This document shows positions 42,128 through 50,824 of a DNA stretch of 64,000 bases, piece by piece. The notes beneath the pieces are model-generated. The model was not told where the DNA came from. It ran no database searches and saw only the letters and a program-made list of their open reading frames with translations. Numbering within the stretch: position 1 is the stretch's first letter; every line of letters begins with the position of its first letter. The stretch lies in contig CAYRKH010000002.1 of NCBI GenBank assembly GCA_964424805.1, forward strand, positions 1 to 64,000. Reading direction: 5' to 3'. The position numbers and the translations under genes were made by a program. Source of the stretch: IDS-8 sp964424805. GTDB taxonomy: Bacteria; Pseudomonadota; Gammaproteobacteria; Steroidobacterales; Woeseiaceae.

Positions 42128-44539
42128 ATGCAACAGTGGTTCACTAGAATTCTGGTCGTGGCAGCTCCTTTTGCCGTGCTGCCCTTACCTTTGCCTGCTT
42201 ATGCACAGGCCGGCGCAGACGCCGGGGTTGAGGAAATTGTCGTCTCCGCGCGGCGCCGTGATGAGGGCATCCAGGAGGTGCCCGTGTCCGTGCAGGCCCT
42301 AACGGGTGACCAGATGGAGACACGCGGCATCGAGCGGCTGGACAACGTCATCGCGAGCGCACCCAACGTGGTGATTTCGTCGAGTACGTCGGGCCAGGCC
42401 GTGCCGCAGTTCTCCATCCGCGGTATCCCCGGTGCGGGCATCTTCGTCGACGGTGTCTTCCAGCAAAGCTTTGTCGGCATCGGCCAGCGCAGCGTCGCCG
42501 AGATCGAGCGCGTCGAGGTGCTGCGGGGTCCCCAGGGCACGCTCTTCGGGCGCGACACCACGGGTGGCGCGATCCGCATCTTCACGCAGCTGCCTGCCGA
42601 TGAATTCGGCGTGCGCACGACCGCGACGGTCGGCAGCTACAACAGGCGTGATATAAGTCTCAACGCCGACTTGCCCTTCTCCGACACGCTCAAGTCGAAG
42701 TTCACCTTCGCAAGCGAACAGCGCGACGGCTATGTCAAGAGCATCATTACCGGAAGGGCAACCGGGGAGATCGATGACCGGGCGCTTCGCGCCGATTTCC
42801 TGTGGAAACCGACGGACCAGTTCGATGCGCGCCTGACGCTTGAGGACAGCAGGAGCCGCAGCACGCAGCCGAACTACACCCTGCACATCTTCGATCCGGG
42901 CGAGCCTGGTATCGATCCCGGCCTGGGTTTCCAGATCCCCATGCACCAGTACTACGTCGCAATGGGTGTGCCGTACGACTGCCAGAACAACGTGCCGGGA
43001 TGCCCGGGCGGGCGGGTCGGTGACCTGGAAACCGTGGACAACTACAACGGTCCGCCGGGGGTTCGGGTTGATGAAGGAAACTACAACCTTCACCTCACTT
43101 ACCACTTCAACGACAACATCAGCCTGTACTCGCTGACCAACTTCAACGACCTGAAGAGCTGGCACTACATCAACTTCGATGCCGCGCCGGTCGATTACTT
43201 CTCGCAGGGCACCTATGCCGAACGCGAGAGCTGGTCGGAGGAACTCCAGCTCAGCGGTGATTTCGGCCGCATCCGCTGGGTATCGGGTTTGTATGCCTGG
43301 AACACGAACGTCAAGGATCGCTTCTACCGCTGGGCGCTTTGGGACTGGGACGAGGGCGGCGGACCGAACCCACGGTTCAGTTTTGCTGATCTTCGCGCGA
43401 CAGAGTACTGCGCTAACCCTGATCCCTCGGTGGTTCCCTGCGTGCGGCTACCGTTCCTGCAGGCCAACCCGTATGACATGGCGGAAGAAGAGCAGGAAGG
43501 GTGGGCAGTATTCGGCGAGCTTACCTTCGACATCACCGATACCCTGGCAGTCACGCTGGGCGGTCGCTACCACGACCAGACCAACAAGAATTGGGTCTTG
43601 ATCCCGGCGCCGGACACCCCGGGTCTCGCGGACATACCGGGGCACCTGGTCGGCGGAGGCTACCAGCTGGCCAACCTGGGGCGCACCGAGCCGACCGAGG
43701 ACTCCTTCGAGAAGGATACGTACCGCCTGGTGCTGAGCAACCAGTTCAGCGACACGCTGATGGCCTACGCCAGCTTCTCGCAGGGCTATAACGCCGGCGG
43801 CGTCGCGCGGGTGCGTTTGCCGAACCTCGAAGCGGACTACCCGTACGATCCCGAGACGATCGACAGCTACGAGATCGGCGTTCGTTCCGACTGGCTCGAG
43901 GGGCGGCTGAGGGTCAACGCCACGCTCTTCAAGACCGAGTGGGAAGACATCCAGCTCGATGGCACGGTCCGTGATCCTGCTACCGGCGCCATCCTGCCGA
44001 CGTTTATCCGGCAGAACGCCGCGGCTGCTGAAGCCGAGGGTATGGAGTTGAGCGTCATCTACCGGCCCATCGACCAGCTGCTCATCAACTTCGACGCAGG
44101 CTTCCTCGACACCGGCTATACGAGCATATCCGACAGCGTGAGCGATGACCTGTCGGCTGACGCGAAGTTTGGCCGGGCGCCGGAGCGCCAGTTCTCGGGT
44201 GGCATCCAGTGGATCAACTCTGTCGGATCCACCGGCTATGAACTGCTGCTGCGCACTGACTACAACTACACCAGCGGCTACATGCGCCACTACATCCCGG
44301 GTGACCAGAGCACCAGCTTCACCGGTGAGAAATGGGAAGTTCCGGCCTTCGGTTTGCTGCAGGCGCGTGCGGTACTGACTCCGCCCGATGCCCGCTGGGA
44401 GCTGTCGGTGTTCGGCTCCAACCTGACCGACGAGCGCTATTCCACCGGCGGCTTCATGAGCCCGCTCCTGCAGATCGACGACGGCACAGTCGGTCGGCCG
44501 CGCGAGTGGGGCATGTCCATCAGGTTCGAGTTCGAGTGA
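42128..44539 (+). CDS. TonB-dependent receptor (803 aa)
   Basis: The ATG at 42128 follows a GGGGGAGGGGG ribosome region; a signal peptide ends near AYAQ. The plug begins EEIVVSARRRDEGIQEVPVSV and continues with FSIRGIPGAG, FVDGVFQ and EVLRGPQGTLFGRDTTGGAIR. A long barrel follows, ending GMSIRFEFE. It is of the same general class as the receptor at 37615-39891. The esterase gene downstream starts in its last codon (GTGA overlap), so the receptor and esterase are translationally coupled. That suggests import of an ester substrate or its hydrolysis just before or after uptake. Confidence 0.94.
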   Translation: MQQWFTRILVVAAPFAVLPLPLPAYAQAGADAGVEEIVVSARRRDEGIQEVPVSVQALTGDQMETRGIERLDNVIASAPNVVISSSTSGQAVPQFSIRGIPGAGIFVDGVFQQSFVGIGQRSVAEIERVEVLRGPQGTLFGRDTTGGAIRIFTQLPADEFGVRTTATVGSYNRRDISLNADLPFSDTLKSKFTFASEQRDGYVKSIITGRATGEIDDRALRADFLWKPTDQFDARLTLEDSRSRSTQPNYTLHIFDPGEPGIDPGLGFQIPMHQYYVAMGVPYDCQNNVPGCPGGRVGDLETVDNYNGPPGVRVDEGNYNLHLTYHFNDNISLYSLTNFNDLKSWHYINFDAAPVDYFSQGTYAERESWSEELQLSGDFGRIRWVSGLYAWNTNVKDRFYRWALWDWDEGGGPNPRFSFADLRATEYCANPDPSVVPCVRLPFLQANPYDMAEEEQEGWAVFGELTFDITDTLAVTLGGRYHDQTNKNWVLIPAPDTPGLADIPGHLVGGGYQLANLGRTEPTEDSFEKDTYRLVLSNQFSDTLMAYASFSQGYNAGGVARVRLPNLEADYPYDPETIDSYEIGVRSDWLEGRLRVNATLFKTEWEDIQLDGTVRDPATGAILPTFIRQNAAAAEAEGMELSVIYRPIDQLLINFDAGFLDTGYTSISDSVSDDLSADAKFGRAPERQFSGGIQWINSVGSTGYELLLRTDYNYTSGYMRHYIPGDQSTSFTGEKWEVPAFGLLQARAVLTPPDARWELSVFGSNLTDERYSTGGFMSPLLQIDDGTVGRPREWGMSIRFEFE

Positions 44540-45510
44540 CCGGGCGACCGCTCGCGATCACGCTGCTGGCCGGGCTGTTGACGGCCGGCAGCGTGACGTT
44601 GCCGGCAGATGCCGTCGCACACCCGAGCGAGCGCGCCCACGTGCACGTTGGCGGCGGCCTCTCCCATCGCCCCTGGGCGTTTACGCTCCAGACCTGGTAT
44701 CGCGACATCGTCTACGACGCATCGGCCGAGGACACCCAGTTCACCAGCCTCGACGTCTACACGCCGGAGCCGCAGATCGAAGGCGCGCCGGTAATGGTGT
44801 TCGTGCACGGCGGCGGTTTCCGCGTCGGTGACAAGGCCTCCTCAAAGGACCTGGATCCGAAGCCGGAGTACTTCGTCAGCAAGCTCGGCTATGTTTTCGT
44901 CAGCGTGAACTATCGCCTCCTGCCGGAGGGCAAGTATCCGCGAAACGTCCAGGACGTCGCGAACGCGTTGGCCTGGGTGAGCGACAACATCGACGAGTTC
45001 GGGGGCGACCCGGGGCAGATCTTCCTGATGGGGCATTCGGCAGGAGCCACACTGGTGGCGCAAGTCGCAACCGATGAGACGTTCCTGAGAAATGCCGGCA
45101 AAGACCTGGACCTGTTGAAGGGCGTCATTGCCAACGAGGGTGGATACGGCGTGGCGACCGGGGAACAGGGGGCCGAGCGAAACCAGGCACTTTTCGGCGA
45201 ACGCTGGCAGGACCATGTGCCGGTTGCACATGCCGAACCCCGCAAAGGCATTCCCCCGTTCCTCCTGATCCACGTCAATCATGACGAGTCGCCGGTTCCG
45301 GGTAGCGACGCCCAGGCCCGCGGGCTGGCCGAGGCCTTGCAGAATGCGGGCGTGCGGGTCGATGTCCTGGCGTTGGATCACGTGGAGCACTTCGGTGCCA
45401 ACGAGCGCCTCGGCGAACCCGGTGACGTTACCACCCTGTCGGTTGAGCGTTTCCTCGACTCGATCACGGGTCGCGAGGTGCCGGCGAAATGGAGTTCCGC
45501 TCGCTTTTGA
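44536..45510 (+). CDS. Exported alpha/beta hydrolase (esterase)
   Basis: The GTG at 44536 overlaps the stop of the TonB receptor (GTGA), giving a 324-residue protein. A signal peptide ends near ADAVA. It is an alpha/beta hydrolase of the HSL/carboxylesterase type. The oxyanion hole is HGGGF, and the nucleophile Ser168 is in MGHSAGA. The Asp is probably in HVNHDESPV, and the His is in DHVEHFGAN. Relatives hydrolyse short-chain or aromatic esters. Coupling to the receptor implies co-expression. No other start in this frame gives a signal peptide at the right place. Confidence 0.88.
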   Translation: MTGRPLAITLLAGLLTAGSVTLPADAVAHPSERAHVHVGGGLSHRPWAFTLQTWYRDIVYDASAEDTQFTSLDVYTPEPQIEGAPVMVFVHGGGFRVGDKASSKDLDPKPEYFVSKLGYVFVSVNYRLLPEGKYPRNVQDVANALAWVSDNIDEFGGDPGQIFLMGHSAGATLVAQVATDETFLRNAGKDLDLLKGVIANEGGYGVATGEQGAERNQALFGERWQDHVPVAHAEPRKGIPPFLLIHVNHDESPVPGSDAQARGLAEALQNAGVRVDVLALDHVEHFGANERLGEPGDVTTLSVERFLDSITGREVPAKWSSARF

Positions 45511-45595
45511 GGACTGGTTTTCGTGCCGGCACGCGCGGCCTCCGGGGTGAGCAGGATACCCGGCGCCGGCACCGGCACCGCTGCGTGGAGAAGCT

Positions 45596-46453
45596 GTGAC
45601 ACACATGATACGACGTCTTTTTGGGGGGCTCTCCTGCGCAGTGCTGCTGTTGAGCGCGGGCCCCGGCAACGCCGAGATAGACCTGTCGGGTAACTGGTTC
45701 GTCGCGTATCACGAGGACTGGATCGAGGTCGGTACCGGTCCCGATATCGCGGACTACACCGGGCTTCCGATCAATGACGCGGCGCGCGAGCGGGCGCTGA
45801 ACTGGAATCCTTCACTGATCAACCAGCCGGAGCGGCAGTGCGCGCAGCTGCCCCTGGACTACACGGTCTTCTGGACGAATTTTCGTATCTGGCAGGATCG
45901 CGATCCGTTCACGCAGAAGCTTCTCGCCTACAAGTCGCACCGGCAGTGGGGGGAAGAGAAGCAGACGGTGTACATGGACGGCCGGGCGCATCCCCCGGAA
46001 TACGCGCCGCACGCCTACCAGGGCTTTTCGACCGGCGAATGGGAAGGCGACAAGCTGAAGATCACGACGACGCACCTGAAGGAAGGTTATTCGAGGCGCA
46101 ATGGAGTACCCAGGAGCGACCGTGCCACCATCGTGGTCTATTACATTCGCCACGACAACCACCTGACGGTTGCCCGAATCGTCCAGGACCCGGATTACCT
46201 GACGGAGCCGTTGATCCACACGACGAATTACACCCTCAACCTGCAGAAGTCGATTCCACCTTGGAAATGCGAGGTTGTTACCGAGCTCGCCGGCCAGGAA
46301 GAAGGGGACGTACCGCACTACTATCCGTGGAAGAACCCGTACCAGGATGAATTCGCGGAGAAGTACGATATTCCGCTCGAGGCTGCACACGGCGGCGCCG
46401 AGACCATGTATCCGTCCTATTTCGAACAGTTGGAGGCGCGCCGTGAGCAGTAG
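45596..46453 (+). CDS. Secreted family P protein (copy 3)
   Basis: A 285-residue protein that starts at GTG 45596 (GGAGAAG about 6 bases upstream) or ATG 45605. A signal peptide ends near GNA. The mature part begins DLSGNWFVAYHEDW. It carries the family Cys in RQCAQLP, then MDGRAHPPEYAP, FSTGEWEGDKLKITTT, YSRRNGVPRSDR and DPDYLTEPLIHTTNYT. The second Cys is in PWKCEVV. It heads a four-gene run (family P, MBL-fold, DUF6152, family P) whose members overlap or touch, so they form an operon. Family and function have no name that I know. Confidence 0.82.
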   Translation: MTHMIRRLFGGLSCAVLLLSAGPGNAEIDLSGNWFVAYHEDWIEVGTGPDIADYTGLPINDAARERALNWNPSLINQPERQCAQLPLDYTVFWTNFRIWQDRDPFTQKLLAYKSHRQWGEEKQTVYMDGRAHPPEYAPHAYQGFSTGEWEGDKLKITTTHLKEGYSRRNGVPRSDRATIVVYYIRHDNHLTVARIVQDPDYLTEPLIHTTNYTLNLQKSIPPWKCEVVTELAGQEEGDVPHYYPWKNPYQDEFAEKYDIPLEAAHGGAETMYPSYFEQLEARREQ

Positions 46454-47462
46454 GCGGAACGGTTCTTCGCGCCGGGCATTGCGGCCTGTGTTCTGCAGGA
46501 CCGTGGCAGCGGCGCTGGTGCTGGCATCGGCATCCTGCAGCGGGCAGCAAACGGTCGCGGCTTCGGCCGGGGAGGGAGTCGAGGTCCTGCACGTCCGCGA
46601 CGGCATCTACATGCTGGTGGGCGCCGAGTCGAACGCCGTCGTCCAGGCGGGTGACCAGGGGGTCCTGCTGGTGGATACGCTGGGTGAGAATGAAACGGAC
46701 GCCATGCTCGCGCACATCCGCTCGATATCGGATGAGCCGATCCGGCACATCATCAATACCCACGCGCATGCCACTCACATCGCCGGCAACAGGGCAGCCG
46801 CCGAAGCCGGCGATGCTCTTTTCAACAGCAATACAGCGATCAACGTCAACGTGCCGCCCTCCCATCCGGAGAGCGGCAGCGCCGCCGTTTATTCTCATGA
46901 GAATGCAATGGTGACCATGACTGCGATGGGATTGCCGTACGAGTCATGGCCGACGTCGACCTACTTCACCGACAGGAAAGACCTCTACTTCAACGGTGAA
47001 GCCGTGCGTCTCTTTCACCAGCCGAACGCGCACACCGACGGTGACACTATCGTTCACTTCCGCAAGTCGGACGTCATCGCCGCGGGCGGTATCTTCGTGA
47101 TGACCGGCTACCCGTACATCGACGTAGAGAATGGCGGCACGCTGCAAGGCATCATCGATGCCCTGAACACCATTATCCGCATTGCGGTGCCGGAGGCCCT
47201 TCAGGAAGGCGGCACGCTGATCATCCCCGGGCGGGGTCGCCTCTGCGACGAGTCGGAGGTGGTGGAGTACAGGGACATGCTGACGATCATAAGGAACATC
47301 GTCCAGGAACGTATCAATGAGGGGTTGACGCTCGCGGAGATCCAGGCGACCCGCCCCACGTCCGGGTTCGATCCACGTTATGCCGACACATCAGGTGACT
47401 GGACGCCGCAGGCATTTGTCGAGGCAATCTACAACGAACTCACGCAAAGAGGCAGTCACTAA
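46443..47462 (+). CDS. MBL-fold lipoprotein with degenerate metal motifs
   Basis: The GTG at 46443 has GGAGG upstream and overlaps the previous stop by 11 bases. The 339-residue product has a lipoprotein-like N-terminus ending Ser-Ala-Ser-Cys. It is a metallo-beta-lactamase fold protein. The HxHxDH motif reads His107-Ala-His109-Ala-Thr-His112, so the Asp is replaced by Thr. The late PGHG motif reads PGRG, with Arg264 in the His position. The AHTDGDT motif is intact. The chain is full length, so it is probably a working protein with altered metal binding. The other two MBL proteins in the window keep the normal late His. Confidence 0.87.
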   Translation: MSSRRNGSSRRALRPVFCRTVAAALVLASASCSGQQTVAASAGEGVEVLHVRDGIYMLVGAESNAVVQAGDQGVLLVDTLGENETDAMLAHIRSISDEPIRHIINTHAHATHIAGNRAAAEAGDALFNSNTAINVNVPPSHPESGSAAVYSHENAMVTMTAMGLPYESWPTSTYFTDRKDLYFNGEAVRLFHQPNAHTDGDTIVHFRKSDVIAAGGIFVMTGYPYIDVENGGTLQGIIDALNTIIRIAVPEALQEGGTLIIPGRGRLCDESEVVEYRDMLTIIRNIVQERINEGLTLAEIQATRPTSGFDPRYADTSGDWTPQAFVEAIYNELTQRGSH

Positions 47463-47884
47463 TGAAGATGACAGCAAGAACCGGCTTCGCGGCTGTCGCC
47501 GCCGGTATCGTGTGCGCATTCGCCTTCGCATTCGGGCCGCAGGCCTGGGCGCATCATTCGTTTCCCGCGACCTATGTGGAAGGGGAAACCGCGCAGATCG
47601 AAGGAGAGCTCGCTGCCTTCATGTTCCGCAACCCGCACTCCTTCGTTCATGTCCTTGTGAAAGACGACGCCGGCAACAGCATCCGCTACGCGGTGGAATG
47701 GGGCGGGGCGGCGTCCCTGGGGCGATACGGCATCGATCGCGGCACGCTGAAGCCGGGCGACTTCGTGATCATTACGGGGCTTCCGGGACGTAACGCGAAA
47801 GACCACCGCCTGTTGCTGAGAACCATAGAAAGACCGGCCGACGGCTTCCGATGGGGCTTCAAGGATGACGAGAAGTTCGAATGA
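47462..47884 (+). CDS. DUF6152 family secreted protein (copy 2)
   Basis: A 140-residue secreted protein that starts on the last base of the MBL stop (TAATG). The signal peptide ends Ala-Trp-Ala, a textbook signal-peptidase site, and the next residues are His31-His32-Ser, giving an N-terminal His after cleavage. RNPHSFVHVLV holds the second conserved His (His59). The TRP/Gly-rich loop YAVEWGGAASLGRYG and KPGDFVIITGLPGR match the DUF6152 pattern. It lies in the P-MBL-D-P operon. The following gene overlaps its stop by 4 bases (ATGA). Confidence 0.85.
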   Translation: MKMTARTGFAAVAAGIVCAFAFAFGPQAWAHHSFPATYVEGETAQIEGELAAFMFRNPHSFVHVLVKDDAGNSIRYAVEWGGAASLGRYGIDRGTLKPGDFVIITGLPGRNAKDHRLLLRTIERPADGFRWGFKDDEKFE

Positions 47885-48687
47885 GGCCGTATGGGCGAAA
47901 TAGGAGTGCCGTAACAGGCAAAAGGGGCCTGCCGCTGCTGCTGGGGATGCTCATGCTGCCCGCCGCTTCGTTCGGACAGGACCAGTCGGAACCGCTGAGC
48001 GCGGCGGAGCCTCCGCCGGAATGCGACTACGACATCAATGCCGATTGCCGAACGCGCGATGAGCCGGTGCGCCGGCAAGACCGGGAAGGGGCGCCGGTCG
48101 ACCTCACGGGCTACTGGGTCTCGGTCGTCACCGAGGACTGGCGGTGGCGCATGATGACGCCGCCGAAAGGGGATATCGCCAGCCTGCCGCTGAACGTGGA
48201 GGGCGAGCGCGCGACGCTGCGTTGGGATCCCGAGACGGAAGCCAATACCTGCAAGCCGTTCGGTGCGGCCGGCCTGATGCGTAACCCGATGCGCGTGCGG
48301 CTCCAGTGGGACGACGACAAGACGCTTCGGCTGGAAACGGACCACGGGATGCAGACGCGCCGTTTCCATTTCGACCCGGCATCTGCAACCAGCACCCGGC
48401 CTTCCCTGCAGGGCGACTCGGTGGCGAACTGGCAGGAAAGCGGGCTGAAGGTCGTAACGACGAACCTGACGGCCGGGTACCTGCGCAAGAACGGCGTCCC
48501 GTATAGCGCAAATACGGTGCTTACGGAATATTACGACCGCATATCGGTATTTGGTGACGACTGGTTGATTGTCACTACCGTGGTCGAGGATCCGGCGTAC
48601 CTGTCCCGGGAATTCATCACCAGCACGCATTTCAAGCGGCTTCCGGACGGTTCGACGTGGAACCCGGTGCCTTGCGGTGAAGGCTGA
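47881..48687 (+). CDS. Secreted family P protein (copy 4)
   Basis: A 268-residue protein that starts inside the stop of the DUF6152 gene (ATGA). The signal peptide ends near SFGQ. It has DLTGYWVSVVTEDWRWRM, CKPFGAAGLMRNPMR, ETDHGMQTRRFHF, GYLRKNGVPYS and REFITSTHFKRLPD, with the final PVPCGEG. It is a close paralog of the orphan at 33057, with long shared blocks, and a more distant one of the proteins at 26667, 45596 and 57147. It is the last gene of its operon. Function unknown. Confidence 0.82.
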   Translation: MRPYGRNRSAVTGKRGLPLLLGMLMLPAASFGQDQSEPLSAAEPPPECDYDINADCRTRDEPVRRQDREGAPVDLTGYWVSVVTEDWRWRMMTPPKGDIASLPLNVEGERATLRWDPETEANTCKPFGAAGLMRNPMRVRLQWDDDKTLRLETDHGMQTRRFHFDPASATSTRPSLQGDSVANWQESGLKVVTTNLTAGYLRKNGVPYSANTVLTEYYDRISVFGDDWLIVTTVVEDPAYLSREFITSTHFKRLPDGSTWNPVPCGEG

Positions 48688-48696
48688 TTTTCATAC

Positions 48697-48764
48697 TTGA
48701 TAAAACACTGACTTTTAGCGTAAAAGATGAAGTGAGCAGGATTAGAGCGGGCGCGCGCTGCTAA
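48697..48764 (+). promoter_or_regulatory. Promoter and palindromes upstream of the AraC gene
   Basis: TTGATA (48697-48702), 18 bases and TAAAAG (48721-48726) form a promoter. CTTTTA-GCG-TAAAAG (48712-48726) is a perfect palindrome over the -10 box. TTAGAGCG (48742-48749) and CGCTGCTAA (48756-48764) form an imperfect inverted repeat just downstream. These are candidate sites for the AraC protein itself. Confidence 0.45.
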
Positions 48765-48793
48765 GTGCGACGCCCGCCGGTAAGGGGGTGTAC

Positions 48794-49786
48794 ATGGTTC
48801 CTGAATTGTCGAGGTTGGCGCCGCGCCTTGCGTCGCGCGATCCGTATCTGACGGACGATCTGGATGCTGCCCGGGAACACATCAGCGACTTGTTCGTGCC
48901 GCACCAGCTGGATATCGTCGGCTCGAAGCAGGTCCTGGACGTCTGTATCAGCCGCGCCCGCATCGAGGGTGTATCGCTGATCTATCATCGCCACGGGGCG
49001 CGAGTCAGGGTCCGGCCGGATCTCTTTCGAGACTTCTTCCTGCTGCAGATTCCCATCCGCGGCGAAGCGCACGCCATCATCGGAGACGAGGAAGTGCACT
49101 GCAGTGCCGAGCAGGCCGTGATGATCTCGCCGACCGTCGGCGTGGATATGAAGTTCGGCCCCGGCTGTGAGCAGCTCATCGTCCGGGTGGAACGTCCGGA
49201 TCTCGAGGAGCACGTCGAGCAGCAGCTTGGCCGGCGGATCGAGCTCCCGGTCGAATTCGCGCCGGCGGTCCCGCTGATGACCTCGCGGGCGAGGGAAATC
49301 ACAGCGCTCTTGCGCTTCATGACGACGGCGCTGACCGATGACGGGGGAATCAGCAGCAGCGCGATAGCCCGAAAACAAATGGCTTCCCTGCTCATTACCG
49401 GACTGGTCAACTGCCTGGATCATAATTACCGGGAAGAGATTGCCGAAGGCAACGCGAGACCTCGGCCGGCCTACATTGCAAAGGCCCAGGAGTTCATACG
49501 AAACAACGTCGGGGAGCCTATAGACCCCGAGCAGATAGCCGAGGCTGTCAACGTCAGTACCAGGACATTGTTCGCCGGCTTCAAAGCTCACCTGAATACC
49601 ACGCCGATGCGGTACCTGAAGGACATAAGGCTGGAGCTGGTCCGCCGTGAGCTGAGTAGCGTCGAGAGGGGACGAGCGTCGGTGACGACGATCGCCATGA
49701 ACTACGGATTCCACCACCTCGGTCACTTCTGCGCCGCCTACAGGCGCAAATTCGGTGAGCTGCCCCGCGATACCCTCTATCACTGA
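48794..49786 (+). CDS. AraC-family transcriptional regulator
   Basis: The ATG at 48794 is preferred over GTG 48788 because the GGGGG ribosome site then has a normal 6-base gap. The 330-residue protein has an N-terminal AraC-binding/cupin-like domain of about 200 residues (FFLLQIPIRGEAHAIIGDEEVHCSAEQAVMISP). The C-terminal AraC DNA-binding domain follows, with IDPEQIAEAVNVSTRTLFAGFK as the first helix-turn-helix and SVTTIAMNYGFHHLGHFCAAYRRKFGELP as the second. It probably senses a small molecule and controls neighbouring operons. The likely targets are the membrane pair that follows and the receptor at 50825, or the P-MBL-DUF6152 operon. Confidence 0.92.
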   Translation: MVPELSRLAPRLASRDPYLTDDLDAAREHISDLFVPHQLDIVGSKQVLDVCISRARIEGVSLIYHRHGARVRVRPDLFRDFFLLQIPIRGEAHAIIGDEEVHCSAEQAVMISPTVGVDMKFGPGCEQLIVRVERPDLEEHVEQQLGRRIELPVEFAPAVPLMTSRAREITALLRFMTTALTDDGGISSSAIARKQMASLLITGLVNCLDHNYREEIAEGNARPRPAYIAKAQEFIRNNVGEPIDPEQIAEAVNVSTRTLFAGFKAHLNTTPMRYLKDIRLELVRRELSSVERGRASVTTIAMNYGFHHLGHFCAAYRRKFGELPRDTLYH

Positions 49787-49831
49787 AGTACAAAGCGTAG
49801 CCATCCGTTACAACACAGAGAGAAAACGACA

Positions 49832-50311
49832 TTGTTTGACTGGCTCGAAACGACCGGCATTGCACGGTTAGTGCATGAAACCAGCTGGGGTTACCCGATC
49901 ATCCTGAGCGGCCATGCCGTGGGAATGGCGATCCTCGTCGGCATCGTATTGATGATCAATTTCCGCATACTGGGTTTTGCTCCGGCTATCCCCGTTGCTG
50001 CCATGCGGCCGCTGTTCAAGGTCGCCCTGGTCGGACTCATCGTTAACGTTATTTCGGGGAGCATGCTGTTCATCGCGAGTGCCGGCACGTTCGTTGAAAG
50101 TAACCCGTTCCGGGTAAAAGCCGTGCTGTTGGTGGTGGGTGCCGTGCTGCTGTGGAAGGGCTGGCGGCAGTGGTTTGAAAGCAATGACACTGGTGCCTCC
50201 GACGGCAGCGGTTCCAGTGCCCGGACGCTCGCCGCGATCTCTGTGGTGGTCTGGATCGGCGTCATCGTCGCCGGCCGGCTGATCGCCTACGTCGACGTCG
50301 CTTACTTCTAG
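49832..50311 (+). CDS. Small membrane protein, DUF6644-like (copy 1)
   Basis: A 159-residue protein with a TTG start at 49832 (weak AGAGAG upstream). It has four hydrophobic segments (about 20-45, 60-85, 95-115, 130-155) and a first segment with GHAVGMAILVGIVLMINFRILGF. Its organisation matches small polytopic proteins annotated as DUF6644. The His in the first membrane helix is conserved between this copy and the next (LHFFGLILLIGSIYIIDLRYLG). It may be a heme or quinone protein, but this is unproven. It precedes its paralog by 12 bases in one operon. Confidence 0.75.
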   Translation: MFDWLETTGIARLVHETSWGYPIILSGHAVGMAILVGIVLMINFRILGFAPAIPVAAMRPLFKVALVGLIVNVISGSMLFIASAGTFVESNPFRVKAVLLVVGAVLLWKGWRQWFESNDTGASDGSGSSARTLAAISVVVWIGVIVAGRLIAYVDVAYF

Positions 50312-50323
50312 GAAAAATTGGAC

Positions 50324-50797
50324 ATGCAGAACGTCCTCACATGGATGGAGAACAGCGCGCTCGCGCGAATGATCCTCGATACGGCGTGGGTTTTTCCGAC
50401 GCTGGAGACGCTCCACTTCTTCGGACTTATCCTGCTGATCGGCTCGATTTACATCATCGATCTCAGGTATCTTGGTGTCGCTGCCAGCGTGCCGCTGAAG
50501 GCGGTAACCCGCTTCCTGCCGATCGTTGGCGTCGGTTTCGCGATCAATCTCATCACCGGCATCGGCTTCCTGTTCGCCGATCCGTTTCGCTACTACCCCA
50601 ACCTTTCATTCCGCATCAAGATGCTCCTCGTGCTGTTGGCAGGCCTGAACGCGGTCTGGTTCAAGTTTGCGGTGCACCAAAAGCTGGAAGCGGGTGAGGC
50701 CGTACCGGAGATGACTGCCAGGACGATTGCCTTCCTGTCCCTCGTATTCTGGACCGCGGTGATCGTATTTGGCCGGCTGATTCCCTATCTCGAGTAA
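50324..50797 (+). CDS. Small membrane protein, DUF6644-like (copy 2)
   Basis: A 157-residue paralog of the preceding protein; ATG 50324 is used, with an in-frame TTG at 50318 as an alternative. AGGA lies upstream. Four membrane segments are visible, with the block LHFFGLILLIGSIYIIDLRYLG in the first. The product ends GRLIPYLE. The TAA stop at 50795-50797 is followed in the same frame by an uninterrupted sequence encoding the TonB receptor signal peptide and barrel, with no ordinary start codon between. That makes a readthrough or coupled-start question for the next gene. Confidence 0.75.
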   Translation: MQNVLTWMENSALARMILDTAWVFPTLETLHFFGLILLIGSIYIIDLRYLGVAASVPLKAVTRFLPIVGVGFAINLITGIGFLFADPFRYYPNLSFRIKMLLVLLAGLNAVWFKFAVHQKLEAGEAVPEMTARTIAFLSLVFWTAVIVFGRLIPYLE

Positions 50798-50824
50798 AGG
50801 CCTCTCAGGTACCGGCGCTTCAAC

